Assembly: GCA_963693305.1 (NCBI GenBank)
Contig: OY855914.1
Span: 25,397,472 to 25,461,471 of the forward strand
DNA: 64,000 nucleotides
Direction of reading: 5' to 3'
Source: Meandrina meandrites
Taxonomy: Eukaryota; Cnidaria; Anthozoa; Scleractinia; Meandrinidae
Positions within the stretch are counted from its first letter, which is position 1. Each line of letters starts with the position of its first letter. Below the pieces are notes generated by a model. That model did not search any database. It had not been told where the DNA came from and was given only the letters and a program-made list of their open reading frames with translations. The position numbers and the translations under genes were made by a program. Below are positions 20,985 through 31,701 of this stretch, piece by piece.

Positions 20985-23900
20985 TTTGGTCAAGACTCTG
21001 CGCGTAAAAGGTGCGTCTCACACCTTAGTTTGCCACACGGCAAACAAAGCTGTTTTTGTTAGCTTCTGCTGTTGAATGCAAATTTTCAAGTCTTTCAATT
21101 TCAGGCCAGCTTTGCAAGTGTTTTACTGGCGATAATTATGAGCCAAAAAGGAACAATTACTGATCTAACTGAGGCAATGAAGGTTTTGCAATGGGACAAA
21201 TGGAAAACAGAAAATAGCTCAACAGGACGTCATGCCAAAAGAAACAATTTGTTCTCTGCCGATTCAACTAAAAGCTTAAGGCAAAGAATCCAGTATCTCG
21301 GTTAATTGCTTGCCAGAAAGGAGCGCTTTAATTTTACCACCTGCTTGAAAATTGACTCGATGTTATCCGCTTTGAAATGGTCTCTCAGTTGTAAGAGCGA
21401 CAACTTAAAGAACAAATGTTATTATAAGTCGGCGCACTATACACAATACAGGCAGCCACAATACTTGTTCAAGGCTTGCTGATGCCTCATTCTTTAAAAT
21501 ATTCTGACAAAAGAAACTGAACGAACGCTTAGTTTTCTATATTTAAAGCATATGCGGCCATACGCAGACAAAATCAAAATTATATTTCACAGTAACAGGT
21601 GGAGGCTTTTGATTATGTAGCGAAGAAATATTTATTAACTTGCATAACTCACCAAAGATTTCCCTTCCAAATTGCACCACTCGAGATCAAATCTCAATTG
21701 CAATTGCTTTTTTGGATTTAGTTCTCGCTTTCCTTATGCACTGGGTTAAAAGCGTTGCAAAACTGATAAAACACCTTGCTTTCAAGTGTTTTAATGAAAG
21801 CAAATTTCTATACATTTGTAAGATATGTCTTTTTACGGTATTTTATTTTCAGGATTCATTCGTGGCTTTTTTTCGTGCTCTTTGTTGAGTTTCTGCCAGT
21901 CAAAACAATTTCTAATTAAGGAATGGATAGATAGAGTGTAGACCAACGGACTATCGGTTGAAATGAATTGCAAGATTTCTTGCCACTAAAGCTAACAGTT
22001 GTGAATTAGAACCAACCCTAAATTCATATTGAGACAGATTTCAATGAGTATTTTATGACCACTGACCTGTATTTCGCTCTTCAGATGAAAAAAAAGAAAA
22101 TCATAGTGATCAAAGACTAAAATTTAAACGTGAATAAAATGAAACTGATTTTTGTATGGATTTAGCAGGAAGACTATATAAATTAAAATTAGTAAAGTAC
22201 TTTCCGCCTGTTTTGTTCGGTTCGCCGGCCGTTATTCATTCTTTGAGCAACATTAAAAGAAGCGGGAAAGTGGTAGGAATAAATTGAAAAAATGAAAAAA
22301 AAAAAAAAAAAAAAAGAAAGCGAAATTAGAAGTTTACAGCTCAGCACAAAGTTCAGGTTAAACTAACCCTCTTTCATTACTCCGCACCTATACTTTTATT
22401 AATTCAATTGTTTGAGTTGAAATTTGCCTTCCGGATAAAACATTTCAGTTCGTCACTTGAGCGAAAATACAAATTAAGCCTCAAAAGTGCTTCTACCATT
22501 AAGCAAAGTAAAAAAAAAAAACAGTTACATTTTCATAGAACAGGTGACATAAATGGTCCTAAATGATAACAGGTCGACAGGTTACCACTTTGCACCTTTT
22601 GTATCATTAATTCAATTGTTTGAGTTGAAACTCGCCTTCCTCAGTCGGATCCGGAAACATTTTGAAATGTTTCTTTAACGAAAACTCAAGTTAAGCCTCA
22701 AAAAGTGACTCCACCATTAAAGGCCCTTTAAAATACTCAAAGGACAGTTTTCCCTAGTGCCCTTCTCTATACTCCAACAAGTGAAATCCCCTAAGTTTTA
22801 TGTACCTCCAAATTGAAATTAAAAAGGCACCATATTCGGGTGGAATCTCCCCGTATATTTTGTTATAAGGTGTACCCCCGGGATTAATGCAGCTGTCGTG
22901 TACATTGAATAACATAAAATAATAAGTCAAAGAAGTGGTTCCGCTCAAATCGTGTTCATAGCAAATTTCGCGTCGACCATATAGCATTTTCGTTATGAGT
23001 AATAAGATATTGTGCGGTAGACAACATTTCAATGGGTAATATTTTTGTGTTTCACGCGATTTTCAATAGTCTTCGAGCTTCCTCTGTGTCAGTCAGTGTG
23101 ATGCTATTCAAGGTAGCTGGTAAAAATTAACTGACTTAAATTTGTAGTACTTTCAATTCCGATCCTGGGAAAAAATTCATATGTTGTAGGCATCGAGTGG
23201 GTATATGATTCTTAATTCCTGTGGAGTTACTTATATTACTGTGCCAATTTACAATTTGCAGTTCATTTATTCATTTCGCGTAAGAAAGAGTTTGTTTTAA
23301 AACAAGAAAGAAAGGCGCCGATAATTAATGAATTGCCTCTAGGCCACCTGCAGATTATTCACGAGCGCAAAGAAATGCGTGTTGAACTTCCTTTGTTTAC
23401 TTTTCCGCTTAGCAACCCACTGGTATAAATGCGTCGGTGGAAATTTCTTAGTTCGGTGCTATTTCATGTCGCGAAAGTGAACTTTGCCATCCTGTGTTTT
23501 CTGTAGCTTGCGCTTAAAAACCAACGAGGATATTCTGAAGTCTAACCATCACTGGTAAAAAAAAAAAAATCACAAGGGAGCGAAAAGGTTGAGGTTCACA
23601 ATCTTCGACCCAGTAAATCATTTCTTGGACCATCGTTGAAAATACATTGTCGCTTCGTTCACTTTCAACTGGAAATTGGCTGAAGAACTGGAATTAAGCT
23701 ATAGGTGCTTGTAAAGGTTGGAGATTAATCTCTGGCAACTACCTTACAGGTCAAGGCTCATCTTGTTCTCGCATAAAGACTCCGCTGGCGTTGGGTCCCG
23801 TTTTTCGAAGCCAAATTGTGACACGAAGCTGTTTCCCAAGTTAAGCAACTCGACTATTTGGAATCGACGTTTTAAGGTGTGGAATACACTAATCTTGTTT

Positions 23901-24391
23901 CATTACACGGATTTGACACAGTCATTAACTGGTAAAACTGATGGAACTGATCGATATTCAGAAGTGACTTCAAATAACTTCAGAGGTGAAGTGAATTTGA
24001 ATACGACAGGCAAAGGCGACCGTGACTGGGAAGTGAATTCGCAAGACGCTTCACATTTTATTTAATATTATTGCAAGTGGGATCGCCTTATCGCAGTCAT
24101 AACAAACGGTCAAATTTTCAGGGATACTCGAACTTGAACATCTAGCTTACAGTCAAGTATTTACTTGGTATAAAACCAAAAATACGCCTGGTCGGCAGGT
24201 GTGCTTATCCTTAATTAGCTGAAGTTAAAGTTATTCCACGAACCGATTGAGTCGTCAGTAAAACTTGGAAGACTGGTCGAGAAGAACAAACTCAGTCGAA
24301 GGCAATCGTACATACGAGACTGATTTGCGTATTTTTGATTCACTGGTTATCCAAAACATCCAGAAAATAAAAACAAAAAATTGGTATCATA
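20985..24391. other. Intergenic between head-to-head receptor blocks
   Basis: 3.4 kb separating the minus and plus group B blocks. The first 1.3 kb is the duplicate of 17002-18720. Near 22385-22470 and 22595-22690 a segment ('ttaattcaattgtttgagttgaaa') occurs twice in direct orientation. Near 24030 'caagacgcttcacatttta' may belong to the dispersed repeat near 26379. The open frames at 22754-23032, 23718-24065 and elsewhere show no known domain. A TATAAAAC motif lies at 24169, about 220 bp before the next ATG. Confidence 0.5.
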
Positions 24392-25489
24392 ATGAATTCC
24401 TCCATCCATTGTAATTTCACTGAAAACGTAACAATAAGCAATAACAGCATCACCTGTGGAACAGAGCAGGAGATTTTCACAGACCCCTACGCAGAGTGGG
24501 CGAGATTCGCTTTTGGTTCAGCCATATACATGATAGTGGTTTCCTTCATCACTATTGTAGCGAACGCCCTGCTGCTTCTGGTCATACTAATCGACCCGTT
24601 GAAGACGTTCAAGAACCCAACCTCTTATTTCCTCATCGGGCTGGCGATAAGCGATTTATTAACCGCAATGATCCAACTGCCACTGACGTCAAGCTGCTTC
24701 ATTTTCTATTATCTTCAAGGTCCAGAGCAGGGACTGAACCTGTGCGCGGAAATCTTTATTGAACTGGGTCAAACTCAAACAGCCATAACTTTGACAGTCT
24801 CTTTTCTAATAGTATTTGCTTTCACTTTTACTCAATTTGTTATTGTGTCCTCCCCCCTTAAGTACGCGCGCTTGGTGACCTCGCGAAAAGTTGGAATTTG
24901 CGTTGCTATTTTATATGTGTACTGTGTCTTGTTTTGGGTGTCCCAATATTGGGGAATACCCATTGAGGTGCTTGGTAAGATCGATGTTTTCTTACACACT
25001 TTAATAATCCCCTATGTCACAATTGTATGTTATGTTCTTCTTCACTGCACTTTCAAACGAAAAATGGCCGCTTCAAAAAAGCTTTCGAGCGAGAGTCAAA
25101 TACAACAAGGATCTAACGAAACGCAAAGTAATCGCATTCAGCGAAAGTTCATAACAGTTAATTGTATTCTGATCGCCATTCTTTTCTTTACTTCGCAGCC
25201 TTCAGCCATATTCTGGCTGCTTAGTGAGTTTTGGTTCCAGGAGATAACTCCCCGATTGTTGACTATCAATCTTATGATTGATAATATACTTTACTTAAAG
25301 ATTGTGCTTGATCCATTTGTGTACGCGTGGCGTTTGCCAAAGTACAGGGAGGCTCTGAGGGTCATTTGCCCAATACTGGATAAATGCAGGCGAAAATCCA
25401 GATACGAGAAACGAATAGAAGAGTCAAGAGTCGGCCAGTCGCGAGAAACAGTGCTCACTTTGGATATTAGAAAAATTGAAGGCGAATAG
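24392..25489 (+). CDS. TQY-type class A GPCR, group B, most diverged copy (TQF)
   Basis: 365-residue single-exon receptor with a clean ATG start and an Asn-rich N-terminus (NFTENVTISNNS). TM1 about 42-67, TM2 with LAISD (aspartate 88), Cys102 and Cys118 around a longer loop 1, TM3 followed by Thr-Gln-Phe at 147-149, SSPLKYARLVTSRKV in intracellular loop 2, TSQPS in TM6, DPFVY at 307-311 and helix 8 AWRLPKYREALRV. The C-tail is more basic than in relatives (KCRRKSRYEKRIEE) and ends in QSRETVLTLDIRK at 349-361, so the terminal motif is kept although the rest is diverged. It opens the plus-strand block. A polyadenylation hexamer lies about 80 bp past the stop. Confidence 0.94.
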   Translation: MNSSIHCNFTENVTISNNSITCGTEQEIFTDPYAEWARFAFGSAIYMIVVSFITIVANALLLLVILIDPLKTFKNPTSYFLIGLAISDLLTAMIQLPLTSSCFIFYYLQGPEQGLNLCAEIFIELGQTQTAITLTVSFLIVFAFTFTQFVIVSSPLKYARLVTSRKVGICVAILYVYCVLFWVSQYWGIPIEVLGKIDVFLHTLIIPYVTIVCYVLLHCTFKRKMAASKKLSSESQIQQGSNETQSNRIQRKFITVNCILIAILFFTSQPSAIFWLLSEFWFQEITPRLLTINLMIDNILYLKIVLDPFVYAWRLPKYREALRVICPILDKCRRKSRYEKRIEESRVGQSRETVLTLDIRKIEGE

Positions 25490-25569
25490 AAATACAAGGC
25501 ATAAAAAATGCCACATCAAAAGTATCAGTTAAGTTCTGTTTGATAACAAAATGATTTAGATTTAGATTC

Positions 25570-25575
25570 AATAAA
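25570..25575 (+). terminator. Candidate polyadenylation signal AATAAA
   Basis: Canonical hexamer 80 bp downstream of the TAG stop of the receptor at 24392-25489, the expected place for a short 3' UTR. Confidence 0.5.
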
Positions 25576-27665
25576 TCTAAAGCAAGTGGTATTGTCGAGC
25601 AGCATAGATTATGCATGTTGACTAGTTATATTTTTCAGTGAAAGTTTTGTGCCCGGGTTTAAAGATGGTTACGTCTCTAAAGTAAATGAAGTAGTTACTT
25701 ATTCTCGCTAAAACCGAGTCCATGTTGGGGATCTTTTAATCGATAATTCTGCAATAGTGTTAAGTCTGAAGCAACAATTAGCACCATGTAAATCCTATTG
25801 TAGTTAAGTGTTCCTCAAGCAGCTTTTGATAACATTATGTAAAACAAGAGTAGGACTCAATTAACCTCTTTTTACTTTGTTTTATTCATAAATCCATTAT
25901 CTTTTATTCTGCACATGAAATAAAAAAAAAATAATTAAATATATTTTCGCGTTTTTGTTTGTCAAAAGAACTGCAAAAGACTTGCAAATTTAACATAGCA
26001 AGGTAGACGTATTTATTGTGTTAAAGTTATGATCATCTAAAACCACACACTGCCACAATACCGCGTTGTGTTACAGAGGCTGTGTCAGAGTTTACAACAA
26101 ATAATAAACTAGTTTTAATTTTTGGCTATAAAAATTGGTGGAAAAAGTGGTATTAGTTTTGGAAGGTATAAATCTTCGTAGGTTGCGTGACACTTGTTAT
26201 AATAATTTGGGAAAAAATGTTATTTTAAATGCCAAATTTCTTACAAAGAAACCTCAACGTTTCGGTGGATACAAAATAAATTTAAAAGCTTATGAGATTA
26301 ATTTAAAAGGTTACGCGCATGAACCTCAGTAAAAATGAAATTCGTAATTAAGGTCGCGTGGATGGCAGGTGAAAAATGAGACGCATCTCCTGCATTTGAA
26401 ATCTCGTGGCGCATCACTAATGAACATTTGTCAACTGATGAAAGGCCAAGGCCGAAACGGTTGGGATGCTTTATAAGAAATTTGGCACTTTTAATGACAT
26501 TTTTCGTCAGATTATTTAACAATTGGTGCATTACAAAAAACTTAAATTTGATGAAATCGTTCCTTGGCGAACGTTGTTGATCAACGAGAGGCCGAGAAAA
26601 ACTAAGAACTATTTTCAATGACATGAAACCGCAGAGAAATATGAATTTCATAACCAAAAACGTGGGAGGGGATCTTGTATCGTGTTGTCTTGTTTAAAAG
26701 CGAAGTCAGATTTAAAATAAAAAACGGAATATTGAATTAAAAACCAAGATTTTAAGTTGTGGAAGTTGCTAGAGCAGTTTTTCTATATTACACTTCATTT
26801 AATCAAACGGAATTGCAGCTAAATTTTGTTCAATCCCTCGGTTCAAAATCATTTAATGTCAGAGTTTAAAAAATATTCATTTAGCAAAATCGTGGGAATT
26901 TTCAGTTGCGTTCTTTTGTGATATAAAAGCTTTCCCATTTGCTTGAAAATATCAAAGAGATACAAGGAAAGTCTTTTCTAAACAAACTGCGGGGAATGTT
27001 CCGCCGCCAGTTTCAGCAGTTTTTGCAAATTGAATCATCTGCCTGGCTTAAACATACTGTCAAGAAAATTACAATCATAGAGAGGGTTGAGAAATAAGAT
27101 CTTCACTTTCTTAAAATAAATCAGAAACTTTCAAGATTTTTAACAAATTAAAGCATTTCAATTAATAGCAGTAACAGCAGCAGCATTCAAAACTCTTGAT
27201 GGAGATATGACCTGCTTATAATTCTGTAAAGATTCAACCAAGTGTTTTGTAATAAAATGCTTTTCATATATCAATTATAGTAACAAAAAGAGGCTCAATT
27301 ATTTTTAAGTATAGTGAATATGTCCAGCTGGAAGAAAGTGAAACATTATCTGACATCTAACATCTTTTATTGGCAGACTAGACTCTAGAATCCATCAACT
27401 TACACTGTTATGCGAAGCCAACAATATCTATCCCACTGACATCATCACGTTTCTTTCCATCATTCAAAATAGGCCCGACATCATGTCTCTTACAGACCCT
27501 TACAAGTATATCAAGTATTGTATTTAGTGCAAGAGTTATTGTCATGCAGATCCAAGCCTTACGTAGTTACCTTTAATAACGTTAAAATTTCATTTATATG
27601 CCTTCCTTAAGAGACAATAATAAACGTTCAAGTACAGAAAGCCCACCCTGTGTTTAAGAAGAAGG
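25576..27665. other. Intergenic with an inverted repeat and dispersed-repeat debris
   Basis: 2.1 kb with no receptor. An imperfect inverted repeat has arms near 26200-26270 and 26448-26515 (both contain 'ccaaatttctta' or its complement). Between the arms is 'gagacgcatctcctgcattt', a dispersed repeat. Both short open frames here come from these arms. The stretch near 26990-27060 resembles 30060-30145, so the 5' flanks of the next two genes are duplicates. Confidence 0.5.
26435..26457 (+). other. Hammerhead-ribozyme-like core (partial)
   Basis: CTGATGA at 26435-26441 is followed by a GGCC-AA-GGCC self-complementary segment and GAAA at 26454-26457, matching the order of conserved hammerhead core boxes. 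A closing stem III and cleavage triplet are not obvious, so this may be a decayed fragment or chance. Such cores are known in Penelope-like retroelements of animals. Confidence 0.25.
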
Positions 27666-27673
27666 TATAAAAG
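27666..27673 (+). promoter_or_regulatory. Candidate TATA box (TATAAAAG)
   Basis: TATAAAAG 105 bp upstream of the ATG at 27771. The same motif with similar surroundings ('agcaatt' about 30 bp later) precedes 31702, so the position is conserved between duplicates. Confidence 0.65.
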
Positions 27674-27770
27674 ACAAGGAATTATTTTTCTCAAACAGAA
27701 GCAATTGCTTTTACGATTGATTTGCTATCACCTCAAAGGCGATACACACCTTGACGGAAAAGTGACGAGT

Positions 27771-28874
27771 ATGTTGGCCCTTGAATCAGTGCCGATCTGT
27801 AATGTTACAACAAACCTCACTGGAAATTCTTCGTCATGTAGACCGCGTATACCACCACCACCCATGGCCAACGCTTACGATGAGTTCTACAAGTTCGCTT
27901 TTGGCTCCGCAATCTACATGATCATCGTTTCTTTCACAACCATCGTGGCAAACGGCTTGCTGCTTGTGGTTTTCTTTATTGATCCTTTAAAAATATTTCG
28001 GAACGCCACCACTTATTTCCTGATCGGTCTTTCATTGGTTGATATCTTTTTAGCCGCGACTCAACAGCCCATGTACGCTACATGTTTCATAATGATGTAC
28101 ACTAGACACCATGACACTCGTCCTACATGTACACCTCTCTTGGAGATAGGTCAAACGATAGCGCTTGCTGTCATGAATGCTTCGTTTCTTATCATGTTTG
28201 CTTTTACCATCACTCAATACATTGTCGTGATTTCGCCTCTGAACCACGCGCGAAAGGTGACAAAAACGCGCGTGATAATCTGCGTGTTTACCATTTACGT
28301 GTACGTTGCAGTGTTCAGCGTGGCACCTCGCATGGGCGTCCCCATAGACATCCAACAGAAGATTGACAATATTTTTCACTCTATTTGCTTGATATATCTG
28401 ACCATAATCTTCTACATCCTCCTGTACATTGCTTTCAGGAAGAAAATGGCCGCTTCTAAGAGTCTTCGAGGAGACAGCAACAGACAAGATGAAAGCAAAA
28501 AAGAGAGACAAACAGGTGTGGAGCGAAAGTTTATTATTGTCAATTTTCTACTGATCGCCATCTTGTTCCTGACTTCCCAGCCTTCCGCCATGTCGTGGAT
28601 TTACCGCTTGTACTCCAAAGAGGATGTTAATAGTCCAAAAGCTCTGATTGCCAATCTGATGGTGGATAACATACTTTACGTGAAATTCCTGCTTGACCCG
28701 TTTGTGTACGCATGGAGGATTCCCAAGTATCGTCAAGCGCTAAGGATTGTTTTGCGCTGTGGTAGAGAAGAGGCTGAGGCCAAGTCAACCTTCAGTGATC
28801 GCGTAATGGCCCGAATGAGCAAGTCACGTGAGACTGTGGTCACACTAGACTTTAAAAAGATATCCGCAGACTAA
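27771..28874 (+). CDS. TQY-type class A GPCR, group B, near-identical core to the next gene
   Basis: 367-residue single-exon receptor. The frame continues upstream to a TTG at 27705, but the first ATG (27771) fits the TATA position and family length. N-terminus with NVTTNLTGNSS and a Pro-rich spacer; TM1 about 45-70; LSLVD aspartate 91; Cys104 and Cys120; TQY at 148-150; TSQPSAM in TM6; DPFVY at 309-313; KSRETVVTLDFK at 351-362. From TM1 to TM7 it is almost identical at the DNA level to 31702-32811, while the N-terminus, 5' flank and 3' flank are clearly diverged. Helix 8 reads RQALRIVLRC here but RQSLKIVLCC there. It lies 2.2 kb after the stop of 24392-25489. Confidence 0.95.
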   Translation: MLALESVPICNVTTNLTGNSSSCRPRIPPPPMANAYDEFYKFAFGSAIYMIIVSFTTIVANGLLLVVFFIDPLKIFRNATTYFLIGLSLVDIFLAATQQPMYATCFIMMYTRHHDTRPTCTPLLEIGQTIALAVMNASFLIMFAFTITQYIVVISPLNHARKVTKTRVIICVFTIYVYVAVFSVAPRMGVPIDIQQKIDNIFHSICLIYLTIIFYILLYIAFRKKMAASKSLRGDSNRQDESKKERQTGVERKFIIVNFLLIAILFLTSQPSAMSWIYRLYSKEDVNSPKALIANLMVDNILYVKFLLDPFVYAWRIPKYRQALRIVLRCGREEAEAKSTFSDRVMARMSKSRETVVTLDFKKISAD

Positions 28875-28967
28875 ATTTTAATATGCGCATTATCGAACCG
28901 CGGAAATGTGAGGGTGTTATCACCTGCATGGTTTAACTTCATGTTGCAAGTAGATTAATTAAGGTAA
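28875..28967. other. 3' flank of receptor
   Basis: Short non-coding stretch between the stop codon and the left target duplication of the SINE. Confidence 0.4.
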
Positions 28968-29271
28968 ACTTCTTGTAATGGTTTGTGCGCTGGACTCTGG
29001 ATCGAACGGTCAGGGTTTCAGCACTGACCTTGGCGATCCTTGGCACTGCGTTGTGTTCTTGGGCAAGGCAGTTTACTCTCATAGTGCCTCTCTCCACCCA
29101 GGTGTATGAATGGGAACCGGCGAAATTACTGCTGGGGGTAACCCTGCGATGGACTAGCATCCCATCCAGGGGGAGTAGAAATACTCCTAGTCGCTTCATT
29201 CTACGGAAACCGGGATAAGCTCCGGTCTGATAGGCCTCTTGGCTCGTTTGCAGACTTTACTTCTTGTAATG
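28968..29271 (+). mobile_element. Full-length or nearly full-length SINE with 13-bp target duplication
   Basis: The insert at 28981-29258 is flanked by identical 13-bp direct repeats, acttcttgtaatg (28968-28980 and 29259-29271). The head 'gtgcgctggactctggatcg' followed by 'ggtcagggttt' resembles the A- and B-box part of a tRNA, starting slightly inside the A box. The body has 'ctgcgatggactagcatccc', a motif seen in LINE-related SINE tails. The last 90 bp recur at 49287-49379. The intact target duplication suggests fairly recent insertion. Confidence 0.8.
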
Positions 29272-31606
29272 TAAAAGCTCTTTTTAGAAAGTGCATTGAA
29301 GTATTGAACAGCTGAAAACTGTATTTGTATAAAAATAACTGTGTTTATAAAAACATCCGATAGAAAAATGCAATATTATTAGGTTTTGCTAGGATACGGT
29401 TGTCCCATCTACTCTTTCATTTCTTCTCTAGATTGACTTGATATTGACATTCACTTGATAAATTTCAATTCTTAGTGGCACTGCTAATGTTATTTCCTTG
29501 GCATTTATTTTCTGATAAGTGATATTGCTGTTATTTTGCCTTTCCCCTTTTAGTATTTACCTACAATACAGTATGGCAATAAGTTTGTTATTTTTCCTAG
29601 ATCGTTTTACTAGATCTTTCTTTCCATTGATGATATTGTAAAGTGAATTTTGTTTAGCATGATGTCTTGCATGATCTAAGTGTGAAAAAATAAATAAGTG
29701 AAAATGATTGTAAATTTTCTTAAGTTTAACTTTTCGAGCTAACACTTTACACTGAAATCCAGTTATCTCGAATCCTTAGTTTTTTTTTTTTTAATTTTTC
29801 AATAACATGAATCAAAAGTAGTTTGGATTTTCTTTTCTAAGTCAAATAATGCAGTCTTGCCCCTGATTTCTCGAATTTCCGATTACTTACACAGTTTCCG
29901 TTGGCTATTCGAGAATCCCGGGTTTGCACTGTGTTATTCAAATTGAATGTTGAAAAAAGTTTCAGTCAGGCAAACCGTGGAAAATGTTTTTGCGTTCTTT
30001 TCTAAAGTTATGATTAGCCTGCCTTTCGCTTTGTTTACCGAAACATCATGCAGTTATACATGAAAGACTTTCCCCAAAAAACTGTGGGAAATATTTCGGC
30101 GCTCCTTGAGCGTTTTAATTAGTTTTACAAACCAAGAAAGACCATCTGTCAAAAGCGTGATGTTTAATGTAAACAGAAAAAAATGAGTCACGGAAAGCCT
30201 TCTTTATTTTCTTGCTTTAATATTAAGAAAGGCTTTTAAACTTACAGCATCCAAATTAAAAACTAAATCAAGGGAAACACTGAAAAAGTTGGATCCAAAC
30301 ATAATCTACTTATCGTTCTATTGCGATTCTTAAAACGACGCGGTTTAAGAATTCAATCTGGAATGTCACTTTTGTCAAAAGTTGAAGCCTCGCTATTGCA
30401 ATAACCCTTTCTTCACTAAAACTTAAATGAAAATAACTTAGTAATACTTGAAACTTTGCTTCGATGTTAATAAAAAAAACTATTGTCATTTTTAGCTTAT
30501 TACAACATATCATAATAACTTTTGTTTTGTGAAAATCCATTTCTAGTAACACGAATTGTGCAACGAATGTTGTTTAATTCTTCGTAAATTTTTTAATTTT
30601 GAACTTTTAGTAACCTGACATAACATTCAGAACACAGGAATTGAATGAGAAACCACGAATTTCTTTCCCACTGTTATGAAGCTTCTCTGCCGCTGTTACC
30701 TGAGAGAATTTAAAAATTGAAAAGATTCATTATCATTCCACACGAAAATCACTGCGTGAATAACAGGTTCAATTACTGAAAAGCTGAACATGTTTCCCCC
30801 GAGCCATCATGAATATCAAAACTGTTGTGTTTCATTGTAAATTCTAAGTTATTGTAATGCAGGTCCAAGCTTTAACTTGTAATGGACGTGAAGCCCCCAG
30901 GACGATTCAGATATTAATATTACAACCCTTTTTCAAACGTTATTGGAAAAAATTAAAATTAAGAAAGACCCTCGCTCTGTTACATAGTTGTGAGTCAGTT
31001 TACTGAGAAACTACCACAAATTGCCTTATAGACGCAAAAAAAACACGGACGATGCTTCAAACAAGTGCATTCGAATTCATGTTATTTGACTTGTTAAAAT
31101 AATATATTTTACAATGGTGATTCATTTACCCTGAACAAATAGTTTTATTTCGTTTATGTTTAAAATTCATGAAGCAAATTTCCGTATGTTTATCTTAATA
31201 ATTATTTTATGTAATTACCCGCAAGGCATAATAATTATACGCCACGGTTTTAGCAGGCCCACGTTCGATTCAACAAAGCGCTTACGAAGGCCTAACAAAA
31301 CCAATTTGGAAACTCAGCAAGTAATAATTAATTTCACTAAGTTTTGTGATCATTGATAGGTATTATCCCCAAAGAAACTATTGAAACAACCGCTTTTCAT
31401 TTATAATCACCGAAATTGCGCCTAAATTAGTTTTCAAAGTGGTGTGTGTTATTATAACTTCCATCAACTTAAGCAGCTTAACTAATTACATCACAGTAGG
31501 AATTATGCCAACACAGCGAAAGCTGTTTGTTTATTTCAATGGGGAATTGATACATATTGGTTTTGAATTCATTGCATTTGATTATCTCAATTGAGAGCAC
31601 AACAGG
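29272..31606. other. Intergenic, 5' flank of receptor 31702-32811
   Basis: 2.3 kb with no gene. 'actgtgggaaatatttcgg' near 30081 corresponds to 'actgcggggaatgttccgc' near 26986 before the previous gene and to 'actgtggaaagttttattt' near 34459, so a diverged upstream segment occurs three times. Confidence 0.5.
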
Positions 31607-31614
31607 TATAAAAG
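31607..31614 (+). promoter_or_regulatory. Candidate TATA box (TATAAAAG)
   Basis: TATAAAAG 95 bp upstream of the ATG at 31702, in the context 'ggtataaaaggcaa', matching the promoter of the neighbouring duplicate. Confidence 0.65.
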
Positions 31615-31701
31615 GCAACAAATTGTTGTTCGCAAACCAGAGCAATTACACATTTTACTGGTTATAACGTGCGACACACCTTAAACATCTAAGTCAGAAG
31701 T

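Noticed and set aside
23718..24065. Possible small gene of 115 codons
   Set aside because: No domain, no duplicate in other intergenic regions and atypical composition for a coding region here; its end overlaps a possible copy of a dispersed repeat.
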